NCBI RefSeq assembly: GCF_932526225.1
Contig: NC_064039.1
Span: forward strand, 6,633,459-6,697,458
Direction of reading: 5' to 3'
DNA from: Nematostella vectensis
Lineage: Eukaryota > Cnidaria > Anthozoa > Actiniaria > Edwardsiidae
Length of the DNA stretch: 64,000 nt
The position numbers and the translations under genes were made by a program. The notes beneath the pieces were generated by a model. The model was not told where the DNA came from and searched no databases. It saw only the letters and a list, made by a program, of their open reading frames with translations. Position 1 is the first letter of the stretch. Each line of letters opens with the position of its first letter. This document shows positions 51,146 through 64,000 of this stretch, piece after piece.

Positions 51146-52519
51146 TAGATCTCCAAATCCCTACAAAGAGAGACAGTCAAATACTAAATCTGCAAATGTC
51201 AACCATAATTGTTGATGAGAACATAAAAAGGATAATAGTAAAATGATTTGATAAAGACAATGAATAAACACAATCCCTTCTCTCGATTCAAAATAAGCGC
51301 GAGAGTGTCATGACAGATGGTTTCCGAGGGGGTCTGGCCCGAGGGAAGACTTCAATTCTTGGAAGTGAAACCGGAAGGAAAAATTTCATAAAAATACTCT
51401 ATCAATAGAAACGACCTAAGGAAGAGAAGACGACAAACTCCTTATTTAAGGTAAACCTGTTATCGATCTGTTGTTTTAAATCTATTTTTGAAACAACAGT
51501 ATTTTTTACGATCAACATTTCTGGCCCGGACAACGTTGTTATATGCAGGGGAAATATAAAATAATTTCTCGGTCGACATGGAAGCTGAGAACCTTGATGA
51601 CTGAAGTCCTCTTATATTTTGCCAGACATCATTTCTAGCCTCTTAAATTGAAAAAAAGGAAGCTTAAACAAATGTATTGAATATTCAGCAGACTTGTAAC
51701 GGGCCTTGAAGAACGTGCTTCATTCAGATGTATTTTGATGGTGTTGTAATGAATACAGTGAAACCGTTAAGTTTTAGGAAATTTGAATTACATGTATACG
51801 GGTTAATGCATTTTTTATTAGTAGTGAAATCTATTTGTTAATAGTTAGCTTTCAAAAGTATAGTTTTGGTAAATAACCTAGAGACAGTAACTTTTTCTCT
51901 GAAACTGAGATGAAACTGGGATTGGTATACAGCCCCCCCCCCCTTGATTATGCTCTACCCCAAATGCCCTGATATTGTATCAGGTGCAATACCCCTCTAA
52001 CCCCACCCATAGAATAAACAAGTTATAACTAGTCATTAAAGCCCCACCTGCACATAGATGCTTATCATCTACCGAGTATAACCATCAAAAGTCAGTCATA
52101 CATCCTCATCTTCCAAGTAGTAATACTTGTGACACAACCTTAGCACTGTAAAAAAACACAAATAAATACCTTATTTGAATTTCCCATCATTTCAAGGATA
52201 GGAAAAGTTGAAAACTGGGGCACAGCCATGCCCCTACTGGTCAATTTCTTATAGATTTGTTAAAATACTGTTGAAGCCTTGGTCCCTCCCCTGCTATGGC
52301 CTGCGCGACATGGCCCAGTCCAGCATGCACTACTCACTTAGGGTCCACACACACATGGTAGCTATGTATGGTAGCCAATTTCAAACATGATATAACAAAG
52401 TTTTTTTTTACACTATTTGGTCTCTTGTTTTTGGTCTAAACCTAAAACAACCATATCATATACCCATGATTCCCATATAATATTATGCCATTAACATCCG
52501 CAATCCCCTCTGTTTTCAG

Positions 52520-55578
<3,059 letters not shown>

Positions 55579-56047
55579 GAACGAGTAGTAGAGTAGTAGT
55601 GCACTACATTACTGTGAGGAGATCCTGGACAATTTACCCAAGGTGAAAAGTTTGTGATGTAGGAGCAGTACAACAAATACAAAAAGTTCAAGCCCTTGTT
55701 TTCACCATGTTTTTGTGTGTATTTATTATCAGTTTGCACATTGAAATATTTTTGTATATGATCTATGCTATACAGTGTGCTTTGCATTACATTCTCATTC
55801 AAAATCATTTTTAATAAAAGAACTTTGGCAGACTGACCGAATTTAGTAGAGAAGTTGAAAAATATATATTTCTACAAGATTTGTTACAGATTAATTCAGT
55901 TAATAAAGTTTTAGAACCAATGGATTTAAAACTGCTTTCTATACCTTTCAAATGCTGAATGAGTGATGAAAGTGCATTTTTTCCCTGGGCACAGGTTTCC
56001 TGAAGGGGAGAAAAAGTGAGCATAAGTATCTACTAAACCTATCCACA
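55579..56047. other. RdRP 3' UTR and flank
   Basis: No coding exon is seen; this is the RdRP 3' UTR up to the polyadenylation signal, then a short AT-rich spacer before the satellite. Confidence 0.5.
55813..55818 (+). terminator. Polyadenylation signal of RdRP
   Basis: AATAAA lies 235 bp past the RdRP stop, before a T/A-rich stretch; it is the first canonical signal downstream. Confidence 0.55.
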
Positions 56048-56800
56048 TGCTTGCCAAATCAGGAAATGCCCTTGCCAAATAAGGAAATGTCTGAGTTTCA
56101 AAGATGGGAATGTCCATTGTACCAAATAAGTTAATGCCTCTTGTTAAATATGGGAATCCCTTTAAACAAATAAGGGAATTCCTCTTACTAAATAAGTTAA
56201 TTGCCTATAGCAAGCTAATGTGTCAGTATTGGTGCAACGGTGGTATGTGCGTCAATGAAAACACAAGAAACACAGTTCCTATACCAAAAAAGGAATGGCT
56301 CTTACCAGGTAAGTGAATGCCCCTTAACAAAAAAGTGAATCCCCATACCAGATGAGTAAATGCTTAATACCAAATAAGGGAATGCTTCACACCAAATAAG
56401 GGAATGCCCCATACCAAATTAGTAAATGCTTCACACCAAATAAGGGAATGCCCTATACCAAATAAGTAAATGCTTCACACCAAATAAGGAAATGCCCCAT
56501 ACCAAATAAGTAAATGCTTCACACCAAATAAGGGAATGCCCAAGTAAATGATTCACACCAAATAAGGGAATGCCCTATACCAAATAAGTAAATGCTTCAC
56601 ACCAAATAAGGGAATGCCCCATACCAAATAAGTAAATTCTTCACATCAAATAAGGGGATGCCCAAGTAAATGATTCATACCAAATAAGGGAATGCCCAAT
56701 ACCAAATAAGTAAATGCTTCATACCAAATAAGGGAATGCCCCATACCAAATAAGTGAACACCCCAAAACCAAATAAGGAGAGGCCTCCTAAGTGAATATG
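56048..56800. repeat. 21/42-bp satellite (ACCAAATAAGGGAATGCCCC type)
   Basis: Alternating half-units ACCAAATAAGTAAATGCTTC and ACACCAAATAAGGGAATGCC form a 42-bp pair, roughly 18 pairs in all. The outer copies are diverged and the inner ones near-identical, as expected for an old array with recent central expansion. Confidence 0.93.
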
Positions 56801-57144
56801 TCTACCGAATAAGTGAGAGGGAATGCATGGCTATTAAAACATATAATAAATGCCATAATAAATAAGCAAATAACACAATAAGGAAATGCTACTTACCAAG
56901 TTAAAATAATTTGTATTTATCAGCTTATTAAAGTACTGGTATTTTTTAAAATCATTGTTATATTGAGGTTCACTGTTTCTCCAAATATGTTACTAATAAT
57001 ACAAAAAAGTATAAATTCTCTAGAAATGGGAAACCTTTTCCTTGTGTGGTAATCTAGGAAAGCCATGAAATGCTAATGTCCATCTAGGTATGTCTTTGCT
57101 AAGCTTTGTAAATGATGTGTTCGTAGATCAACATGTGATAAACA

Positions 57145-57972
57145 TCAGGAGTCCTTATCGTCATGAACTCTACTGATCCAAACTTGATTTCTAAGTTCAA
57201 TCCATGGATTCCCCTCAGCACGTAACTCCGCTGGCAGCTTAAGTGACACACCTGAACACACGCCCACTTGTCTTATGAGGAGACACATGAGTCCTGCCAT
57301 CTTAACAAGCCATTCTGTTGACATCATAAGCTCACTCAAGTCGCTTGAGCCATTTTCTCTGGTGTCCTCAACAACTGAGACGAGCTCTGTGTTATTTACC
57401 TCAAGCTCAACTTTTCTACTGTTCCATGGCTCTTCTGATAGCGTTACTTGGACAGCTTTGATTTGATCGAGCATGACTTCCTCCGACATGGAGCTATCGG
57501 ATACGTGAAAAACTTGGCCATCTTGGATTGTTCTGTGGTGCAATAGTATCCCTCTCTCTGAAAATACTTTAAATTCAGGTTTCGAAGCAAAACCAAAGAG
57601 CCACGGCTGGTCATGTACAGAGTCTACCTCTCCAGTTAAAAGGGAAAGGCATTCCGGAATACCGGCAATTTCTCCTTCCAATGTATCTATCTCATCTGAA
57701 TTAATTACTGTGTCTAAAATTGTGCGAGGCGGATCCATTGCTTTTGAGTTGTCAAAAGAAAGACAAACAATTCTATCATTAGTCTCGTGGTGATAGTATT
57801 GTCCTGTCCCTATAAAGATATCGCATTTCCTACCACACACGTTTTCGCGAATAGTTTCCACGGCTTCTCGGAGACTTGTTGGTTTGCCACTGAGGGAATT
57901 AACATGCCGAAATATGAGTAAATTTCGGTATGAACACCTAGAAATACTTTTCGAAAGAACTTGCCATGCCAT
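57145..57972 (-). CDS. Unrecognised 275-aa protein, possibly mitochondrial
   Basis: A single uninterrupted frame from ATG 57972. The first ~30 residues (MAWQVLSKSISRCSYRNLLI...) are rich in Ser/Arg/Lys and lack acids, like a mitochondrial targeting peptide. The rest is a normal-looking globular composition with acidic stretches; ICRKCD-type Cys pairs are absent, and one hydrophobic stretch (MAGLMCLLIRQVGV) lies near residue 230. I recognise no family. Good codon composition, length and a shared 256-bp divergent promoter with ARH3 argue that it is a real gene. Mitochondrial location is inference; ARH3 also has mitochondrial roles in other animals. Confidence 0.75.
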   Translation of the reverse strand: MAWQVLSKSISRCSYRNLLIFRHVNSLSGKPTSLREAVETIRENVCGRKCDIFIGTGQYYHHETNDRIVCLSFDNSKAMDPPRTILDTVINSDEIDTLEGEIAGIPECLSLLTGEVDSVHDQPWLFGFASKPEFKVFSERGILLHHRTIQDGQVFHVSDSSMSEEVMLDQIKAVQVTLSEEPWNSRKVELEVNNTELVSVVEDTRENGSSDLSELMMSTEWLVKMAGLMCLLIRQVGVCSGVSLKLPAELRAEGNPWIELRNQVWISRVHDDKDS

Positions 57973-58228
57973 ATTAATCGCTTTGGTTACCTTTAAAACA
58001 TTAATTGTGTTCTTTAAACGTAAAAAAATACCTTTAAAATACTAGGGCAGTTTTACAGCGTTTTGAGTTTGCCCGCCATTTTGATTAGCGTTTCACAGTG
58101 CATGGTGGGAAACAAAACGCGAAGGAATGTGGGATCGTTAGGAACGCCTGGAGCATGTTTACAGCGCAAAACAGAAAACTGAGAGTTTATCTCCGACATT
58201 TTATCAGTTTTCCAGCTATTTAGCAATT
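57973..58228. promoter_or_regulatory. Divergent promoter between the unknown gene and ARH3
   Basis: 256 bp separate the two start codons, so one bidirectional promoter probably serves both. It contains GCCCGCCATTTTG (58071-58083), which read on the minus strand is CAAAATGGCGGGC, close to the YY1 site AANATGGCG. Downstream, GCATGGTGGGAAA (about 58100) is another promoter-like word. No TATA box, as is usual for housekeeping genes. Confidence 0.6.
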
Positions 58229-61200
58229 ATGCTAAACAAGTTTCGTGGGAGCCTTGTAGGGGCATTGATTGGAGATTGTTTGGGAAGCTTTTACGAAGCA
58301 GAAAGTAATGTCCCTATCCCTTTGAAAAAGGTTGTCGAGTACACCTCGAAAACCATCAAAACTGAAAAAGATGGTGGTGTGAAATATACGGACGATTCTG
58401 CTATGACCAGGGCTATTTGCCTATCAATTACAGAGAGCCAAGACTTTGACGACCGTAATATGGCTTACCACTTTACAAAGGAGTATTTTTGCGATTCAAA
58501 TCGTGGATATGGAGCTGGCGTGGTGACTGTGTTTAACAGGCTTCGCACGATGAAGCCCGATGCAGATTTTACCCTTCCGGCCCGTGAACAGTTTAACGGT
58601 ACGGGCTCCTATGGTAACGGAGCCGCTATGAGGATTGCGCCGATTGCTTTGTACAGCACAGATTTGACTATGCTTAAAGAGGTAATGTTGTAGCTGTGGG
58701 GTCTTTGTTGCCAACTCAACAAATTTCCTCCTTTGGATTTGGCCGGAGACATGCCTATAGCATTTGCAGAAAAGGGACCTTTAGATTCAACAGCCAGTTT
58801 CATTTTGCAATGTGTGTGCATGGATCACAAAAACGGGACTGATCTCTAAGTCTAAAGGGTAGCCTGGGTGATACAGTTGACAGAGCATTGCTCTGTAGCG
58901 CCTTTGCCTCTTACAAGTTGGTTGACTTCTCAACTCATAGTTTCAATGTGAATTGAGTAACTGGGTTCTCTCTTCTTTGCTCTTGAAAAAGGTGTGTATT
59001 TGCATTTGCATCCACCTTAGTTTTGAGGATGCATTGATGTCCCTACTGCGAACTCGCAAGCAAAAAAACTGTTTTCAAATACTTGTGTATGCATACTTTA
59101 TCATACTTTAATGCACACATGTGCTGAAAAACTGTGAGGAGCCTGGTTAAGGATACCATAGACCCAAGCGGTAATTACCCCGACCGTCCCTGCAAAATCG
59201 CTCGTGCTTGCTTCAGATTAAAGCAAATGCCAACAAACTATATATCAATTTAAAGCTTAATGATTGTACTTTCCTCCTAAAATACTCATTTTTTATACAC
59301 GCTTAATTTTGAGTGCTTTTGCCTGGTCCGAAGTGAGAAAGCGACCACTTTTAAACATGCGAATTATTAATACACACCAAAAGCGTGTAACCTCCCGGGA
59401 TCTGCTTTATATCTTTCGTCATGTACTGAACTGACAAACCGTGTCTACATTTGACTTCACACAGCCTCGTTGATTAATAATCAAGGGTCAAAGTTAGGCA
59501 TGAAATAATTTTGCTTCTTTGGCTACGACACGCTAATTTAGTCCGTAGCAAAGAAAGCTATTGATTATCCACGGCACGGTGGTGTAACAGAGCAATATCT
59601 ATACTAGACGCTTGCCAAGTTGCGCAGGAATTGGGCGTTTAGAAGTGTACCTTTAATTCACATATTTAGGGTAAGATGGGGTGAAATTTGATTGCGAGAT
59701 ATCGGGGATTGAAGTTGTGTAAACATTAGAGGCAGTAATGACAAACGAAGAGCAAATAGGGCCGCGGATGGCAACCAATCACATTGCACGCTCTAAACGC
59801 AGCGGGAAAACTCTTAGGCGCTCAAATGTCATAGCGCTAGTCGTGCAAGTGAAGGAAGATGCCCAGACCGAAGCGAGCTTGCACCGAAGAAAAGAAGGGA
59901 AACTTTAATGACCGCGAACGGAGACAACTCTACGTTTTGGGCTTTCTTCCTCGCTTAGCCTTCTTCGAAGGAAGCCAAGGATCCTTTCTTAATCTTGGCG
60001 TAGTTTACAACTATGCAAAATTTAGAGTAAACGCTTATAAAGTTGATATAAATAAGGATAAATCTTGGATAAAACGTCGAAAACTATACTGATGCGCTTG
60101 TATGCTAATTAGAGGGAAAAGCCGTAAAACTAAGTTCCCCGGATGTTGATTGCGGGACTTTGAGCTAAGTAAACAGGATTATGGGATTATTGACGCCTTA
60201 AAGAATAACGCTACACTCTTTCAAATTCAGTTTTTCTTGAATATCTGGCGGAGTATTTAAGATTTTGGTGGTATTTTTTGCTAACATCTAGAGTGTGCCT
60301 ATTGTCATCGAATGGCATAATAAAAAAAATTACTCGAAATGAAGCCATTTGGGTATACGGTATCATTAATTTGCCGATTTGCTTATTTGTTTGATACCAA
60401 TGAAGTAATGTGGGTTAAGATTCTTGCTTGCTATTTCTACAGTCAAAGCTCAGAGAGCTTAGAGAGCTTCTGTAGGTTCAGTATAATTCAGTATCTTCTT
60501 CATTTCTCTATTGTTATAGTATGCAAGGCGTAGTGCACTGATTACGCACTCTCACGTCAAAGGAGTGAATGGAGCCATTCTGCAAGCATGTGCTGTTTTT
60601 GAGGCTCTACATGTCAACCCTACCACACTAGAAAAGAACACTTTTATTGATAATCTGATAAAAACAGCAGTGGAGCTTGAAGAGAGTCAGACAGACAATA
60701 ACAGGTACTGTGTCTTTGTCCATATTCAATGACATTTGTTAGCTGACTGAAAAATGGGTTTCTTTAAGTTGAGTACATAATATTATTATATATTATATGC
60801 TAAGAAAAAAAGTGTGCCATGCCTTTTGAAAAAAAAAAATCTGAAGAAACTAGAACTCCAGTACCACACCATTTACAATACTTAACTGAAAGGGTTACCA
60901 CAAATAGATTCCTCTAATTAAGATCTTAATAATATTGAATACATTTCTTACATAGTGTCACTATTTATCAATTGAGTGAATTATGTGTATAAAAGTTCCA
61001 TCAAATATAGCTTTTCACCTCTGAAAAAATGTAGATTCTTCACAGCACCTTTTTTTAGATCAAGTTTTTTTAGATCACTTGAGTTAGAAAATTCCTGACA
61101 AAGAACTGTTTCTAATTTAATCACCAGCTAGCTATCAATCACATCTTCATTTATATCCAAAGACAAAACCCCCACCCTCCCACTCCCCCTTCACTTTTTC

Positions 61201-61697
61201 ACATATGCCAAATGTTTACAGCAATCTTTAAACTGTATGCTGCTTTTAAAAGGACATGTCAAACTATGATGTGCCCATAATTTAATTATTTCTTTAAACT
61301 TTGCAGCACCAGTACAACATCAGTTCCTTCCAATTTCTCTTATGTTGGGAAACTCAATGAGATGAAACAGCTTCTTTCCAGCTCAAAAGATAAAATAACA
61401 CCAGAAAAAGTTGTTGAGGTCTTTGGAAATGGGATACGAGCAGAACAAGCTGTACCTGCTGCTATTTTCTCCTTCTTGTTCAATGCAGAATCCTTTCAAG
61501 ACTGTGTCAACTATGCAATCTCCCTTGGTGGCGACACAGATACGATTGCCAGCATGGCAGGTGCTATAAGTGGGGCATACTTTGGACTGGAGGATCATAT
61601 CCCACAGCTTTGGGTAAAAAAATGTGAGGCTGTGGATGAAGCAGTGAAATTTGCTGATGAAATTTATAGATTGAGGGAATCAAAAGTGAAGAACTGA
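58229..61697 (+). CDS. ADPRS: ADP-ribosylserine hydrolase ARH3, three exons
   Basis: Removes ADP-ribose from serine residues (and breaks poly-ADP-ribose) in nucleus and mitochondria, by family knowledge. Exons are 58229-58681, 60520-60704 and 61307-61697, all GT-AG, giving 342 residues (human ARH3 is 363). Metal-binding and substrate motifs: GDCLGSFYE (15-23), YTDDSAM (53-59), GYGAGV (93-98), GTGSYGNGAAMR (124-135) and LGGDTDTIASMAGA (286-299) with Asp289 and Asp291. The second exon starts TATGCAAGG after TTGTTATAG; this phase-0 choice gives YARRSALITHSH, matching the family. The divergent neighbour is at 57972. The assignment is very secure; the domain is complete. Confidence 0.95.
58682..60519. 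other. ARH3 intron 1
   Basis: A 1.8-kb intron with a possible tRNA-derived SINE at its start. The open frame 59859-60092 begins MPRPKRACTEEKKGNFNDRE and has a passable start context (GGAAGATGCC), but no domain or further exons were found, so it is not called as a gene. Confidence 0.5.
58859..59020 (+). mobile_element. Possible tRNA-derived SINE
   Basis: GATACAGTTGACAGAGCATT resembles a degraded tRNA A box region (TAGCTCAGTTGGTAGAGCATT type) and GGTTGACTTCTCAACT about 47 bp on resembles a B box. The body ends unclearly. Weak, as no second copy was found in the window. Confidence 0.3.
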
Positions 61698-61912
61698 GTT
61701 TTTACTGGATCTTTATATCTGCGTGATTGCATCAAGGTAAATGGTCATTTAAAGAAAAAATATTGTTGACTTTTTGTAACTAAATGGATGTTTAAGATAA
61801 TACTGTAGATCATTCAACACAGCTAAACAAGGTACGACTTATTTTAGTAGTATAATTTATCTGGTTTGATGAATATGATAGCTAATTCAGATTTTAGATT
61901 AGCTAATGATTG

Positions 61913-62193
61913 AAGGGGCACTGTCATGGTAAGAACTTTGCAATAGCTCTCCGGCCCTGACACAATAAATTTCAGTCAAATTCTAGTATTGACTTATGAG
62001 CTTTTGGTACATGTGGTAGACTTACAAGGAAAAGACCACAAACTGTCAATAAACATAGTTTTCAATAAAATATTGCATATTAATTTAACAAGGCATTGAC
62101 AGCTGAAAGTTCAACTGTTGGTAGACAATTAAAAGCCTACAATAAACATTAACTCCAGACATGGGCAGTACCATGACACTGCCTCTTTAAGAT
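61913..62193. mobile_element. ~280-bp MITE with TTAA-like flanks
   Basis: The left end AAGGGGCACTGTCATGGTAA and the right end (other strand) AAGAGGCAGTGTCATGGTAC are inverted repeats of about 18 bp. The right flank reads TTTAAG (TTAA) and the left TTGAAG, so a TTAA target is possible. It has no coding capacity. An AATAAA inside (61964) could serve ARH3. Confidence 0.65.
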
Positions 62194-62254
62194 AACAGGC
62201 CTATATCCAAACCAGCTTTTGCTGGATTAGACTCGCCTGCTTAAATATTGCTTA

Positions 62255-62399
<145 letters not shown>

Positions 62400-63484
62400 T
62401 AAAATAAATGAAACCCTATAATAGCAATATATCCCCCATGAAATTTCGTGGCAAAAATGTTCCAGTGACTATATTTTCCTCCACCTGTGTTATGTACTGT
62501 ACCCATTTGAAAAAACTTCAATTTCAAGAGTATATCTGGGCAAAAGCCCTATTTTGACATCCTGAAAGCAAACTAAATTGACTTTTTTACAATGTAGAGT
62601 TCTTATCAGGAAAAATAATGACAGAGGGCATTTGAAAATTAAATTCCAATTTATTAACAGAAATGACAGCTGTAAGAGTAAAATATTTGGTAATAATGTG
62701 GTCTTATTTATCATTATGAATTCTCACATACTTAGCACCATCTCTGAGATGGATAGGCAGTGTGGGTTTGGTAAAAAAATACCATAACTGAGCACTTTTA
62801 AATTAGCTTTTTCTAGAATGTTTAATTTGTCATGAATAATTTATTGACAGGCTGTGGCTAGCACGGGTGTGTCGTGTGTTCCACCCCCTCCCCCCCCCCC
62901 TCCCCAACAAACTACACGAAATGCTTGTCTTCCCCCCGCTTCAATGAAACTTTCTAGCTATAGCCCTGCTTGATAACTTGTGGTTGAGGTAATTTAGCAG
63001 CACCTCCCCGTCCTCAACACCCCTACCCGTGATGAAACCATCGGAGAAAACAAACATATTTAACACTGTAATGAGACTAAAAACAAACATATTTAACCCT
63101 GTAAAGAGACCAAAAAATAAAAAGGCCGACATCGGGTTAGTGATCTTAACCTTTGGCGATAACACGACTTCACTACTCTGCTTTACTGTGCTCGATACCG
63201 AGAACCACGAGGTGTAGAGAGTCGAGTTAAAATACGAATACGAGCTCGCGTAACATTATCGCAAAAGGGTACGAACTCTGTTTTTTTCAATGCGTTCATA
63301 ATCACAAATGGAAGACACCCAAATTTTGAACCCCGCTCTCTCAAATCCTGAAGGCACCGGGCAGACCACGAAAAATATGTGCCATGGATTTCGATGTTTA
63401 AAAATAAGTATGAACCTGGCATGATTTCTATTTGATTCGTTGTTAAAAATAGGGCCCAAAACCGCCAATCATCCGTCAATCAAG
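62400..63484. other. Right-edge spacer, no gene seen
   Basis: Contains a C-rich tract (62880-62905) and a tandem pair AAACAAACATATTTAACxCTGTAA (about 63045 and 63082). Minus-strand frames 63183-63479 and 62941-63165 lack motifs. Confidence 0.4.
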
Positions 63485-63529
63485 ATGGCGATATCGGCTT
63501 TTTCGGTGGATTTTCCGCCTGTCTCCATG
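63485..63529 (+). CDS. Possible first coding exon of a further gene (runs off the window)
   Basis: ATG within CAAGATGGCG (also a YY1-like promoter word) opens a frame MAISAFSVDFPPVSM ending at a GTAACT donor; without splicing it stops at once. The context looks like a gene start, but no downstream exon lies in the window. Low confidence. Confidence 0.25.
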
Positions 63530-64000
63530 GTAACTGCCTGAAGCAGGTGCAAGGAAAGAGTCAAGTGAAAAAACCTTGGGAATTGCGTACTCTCACATGG
63601 TCTCTAGTGTGAACGAATGTGTTTATCGCCACATTTAAGTGGAAAATAAAGCAGACAAATAAGTGAATTAAAGAATAGCTGCATTTAAGTAATCCAGTTC
63701 CTCGTGTTGTTGGTGTAAGTCTCGAAAGTCGATTACCATTATATCCTCGGGTCAGTGAGTGATTGATTGGTTCGTGCGTAGTTTTTATGTAACCCCATCA
63801 CATCTTCTCAACATGAAGATATTAAATAGGTTTATTATTTCTCCTTGATAGGCATTTTGCCTCGTTCACGCTGAGTTTCTTTGAGTGAAATTTGGTTTAT
63901 TCGCTCGAGACCCCGGCTGACCGCAAGCCGTGGTGATATGTGGACCATCACGATAGGGAAAGCATCGTGGGGGTCTTATCCGCATCAGCCAGGGCTTATT
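63530..64000. other. Right edge, no gene seen
   Basis: It may be the first intron of the candidate gene at 63485; nothing else is recognised. Confidence 0.35.

Larger units (their letters stand above)
44571..52519. other. Spacer between Sprouty and RdRP, no supportable gene
   Basis: N-terminal RdRP exons would be expected somewhere to the right of this stretch, but none could be identified. Open frames at 49410-49679, 49708-50007 and 47851-48099 have no family signature. A G-run lies near 45085 and a C-run near 51932. Short duplications lie at 45378-45540 and 45610-45695. Confidence 0.4.

Noticed and set aside
59859..60092. 77-codon frame starting MPRPKRACTEEKK in ARH3 intron 1
   Set aside because: Start context is plausible, but no family, no further exon and sense position in an intron leave it unsupported.

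Overview
This is a window of animal nuclear DNA. Coding exons are sparse and split by GT-AG introns, there are many microsatellites, minisatellites and short inverted-repeat transposon remnants, and there are no bacterial-style operons. The gene set (two FGF8/17/18-like ligands, a Sprouty-type protein, a cellular two-barrel RNA-dependent RNA polymerase and ARH3) together with the AT-leaning base composition best fits a cnidarian, probably an anthozoan such as a sea anemone. That assignment is inference; no species marker was identified.

Layout. Positions 1-2788 hold the 5' part of an FGF gene on the minus strand (exons 2788-2542 and 1297-1188); its last exon(s) lie left of the window. Positions 2789-18070 have no gene I can support and include a ~101-bp pyrimidine-rich minisatellite (4935-6745). 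A second, complete FGF gene lies on the plus strand in five exons (18071-28153). Its two 5' introns are short, its third is ~2.1 kb, and its 6.8-kb last intron contains a perfect 142-bp palindrome and a small transposon nested in a degenerate tandem repeat. Positions 29460-31290 are two adjoining minisatellites. Positions 31291-41428 appear non-coding with transposon scraps. A single-exon Sprouty-domain gene (minus, 41429-42355) follows, then about 10 kb without a supportable gene but with a three-copy 189-bp tandem repeat.

The right end is gene-dense. It holds a cellular RdRP (plus, 52520-55578; the 3' two exons carry the catalytic DLDGD motif) with an antisense LINE fragment in its intron, then a 21/42-bp satellite. 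Next come a minus-strand single-exon gene of unknown function (57145-57972) and ARH3, the ADP-ribosylserine hydrolase (plus, three exons, 58229-61697), which share a 256-bp divergent promoter. The right edge has a TTAA-flanked MITE, an (AAAT)n tract and a possible first exon of another gene.

How the genes relate: two FGF ligands in head-to-head orientation and a Sprouty-type FGF/RTK feedback antagonist sit within about 41 kb, so ligand and inhibitor genes of one pathway are physically linked. RdRP would act in small-RNA amplification, and ARH3 in reversal of serine ADP-ribosylation. No single novel defence or mobile system was found. The most unusual items are the FGF/FGF/Sprouty cluster, the palindrome in the FGF intron, and the RdRP with no N-terminal exons that I could find.
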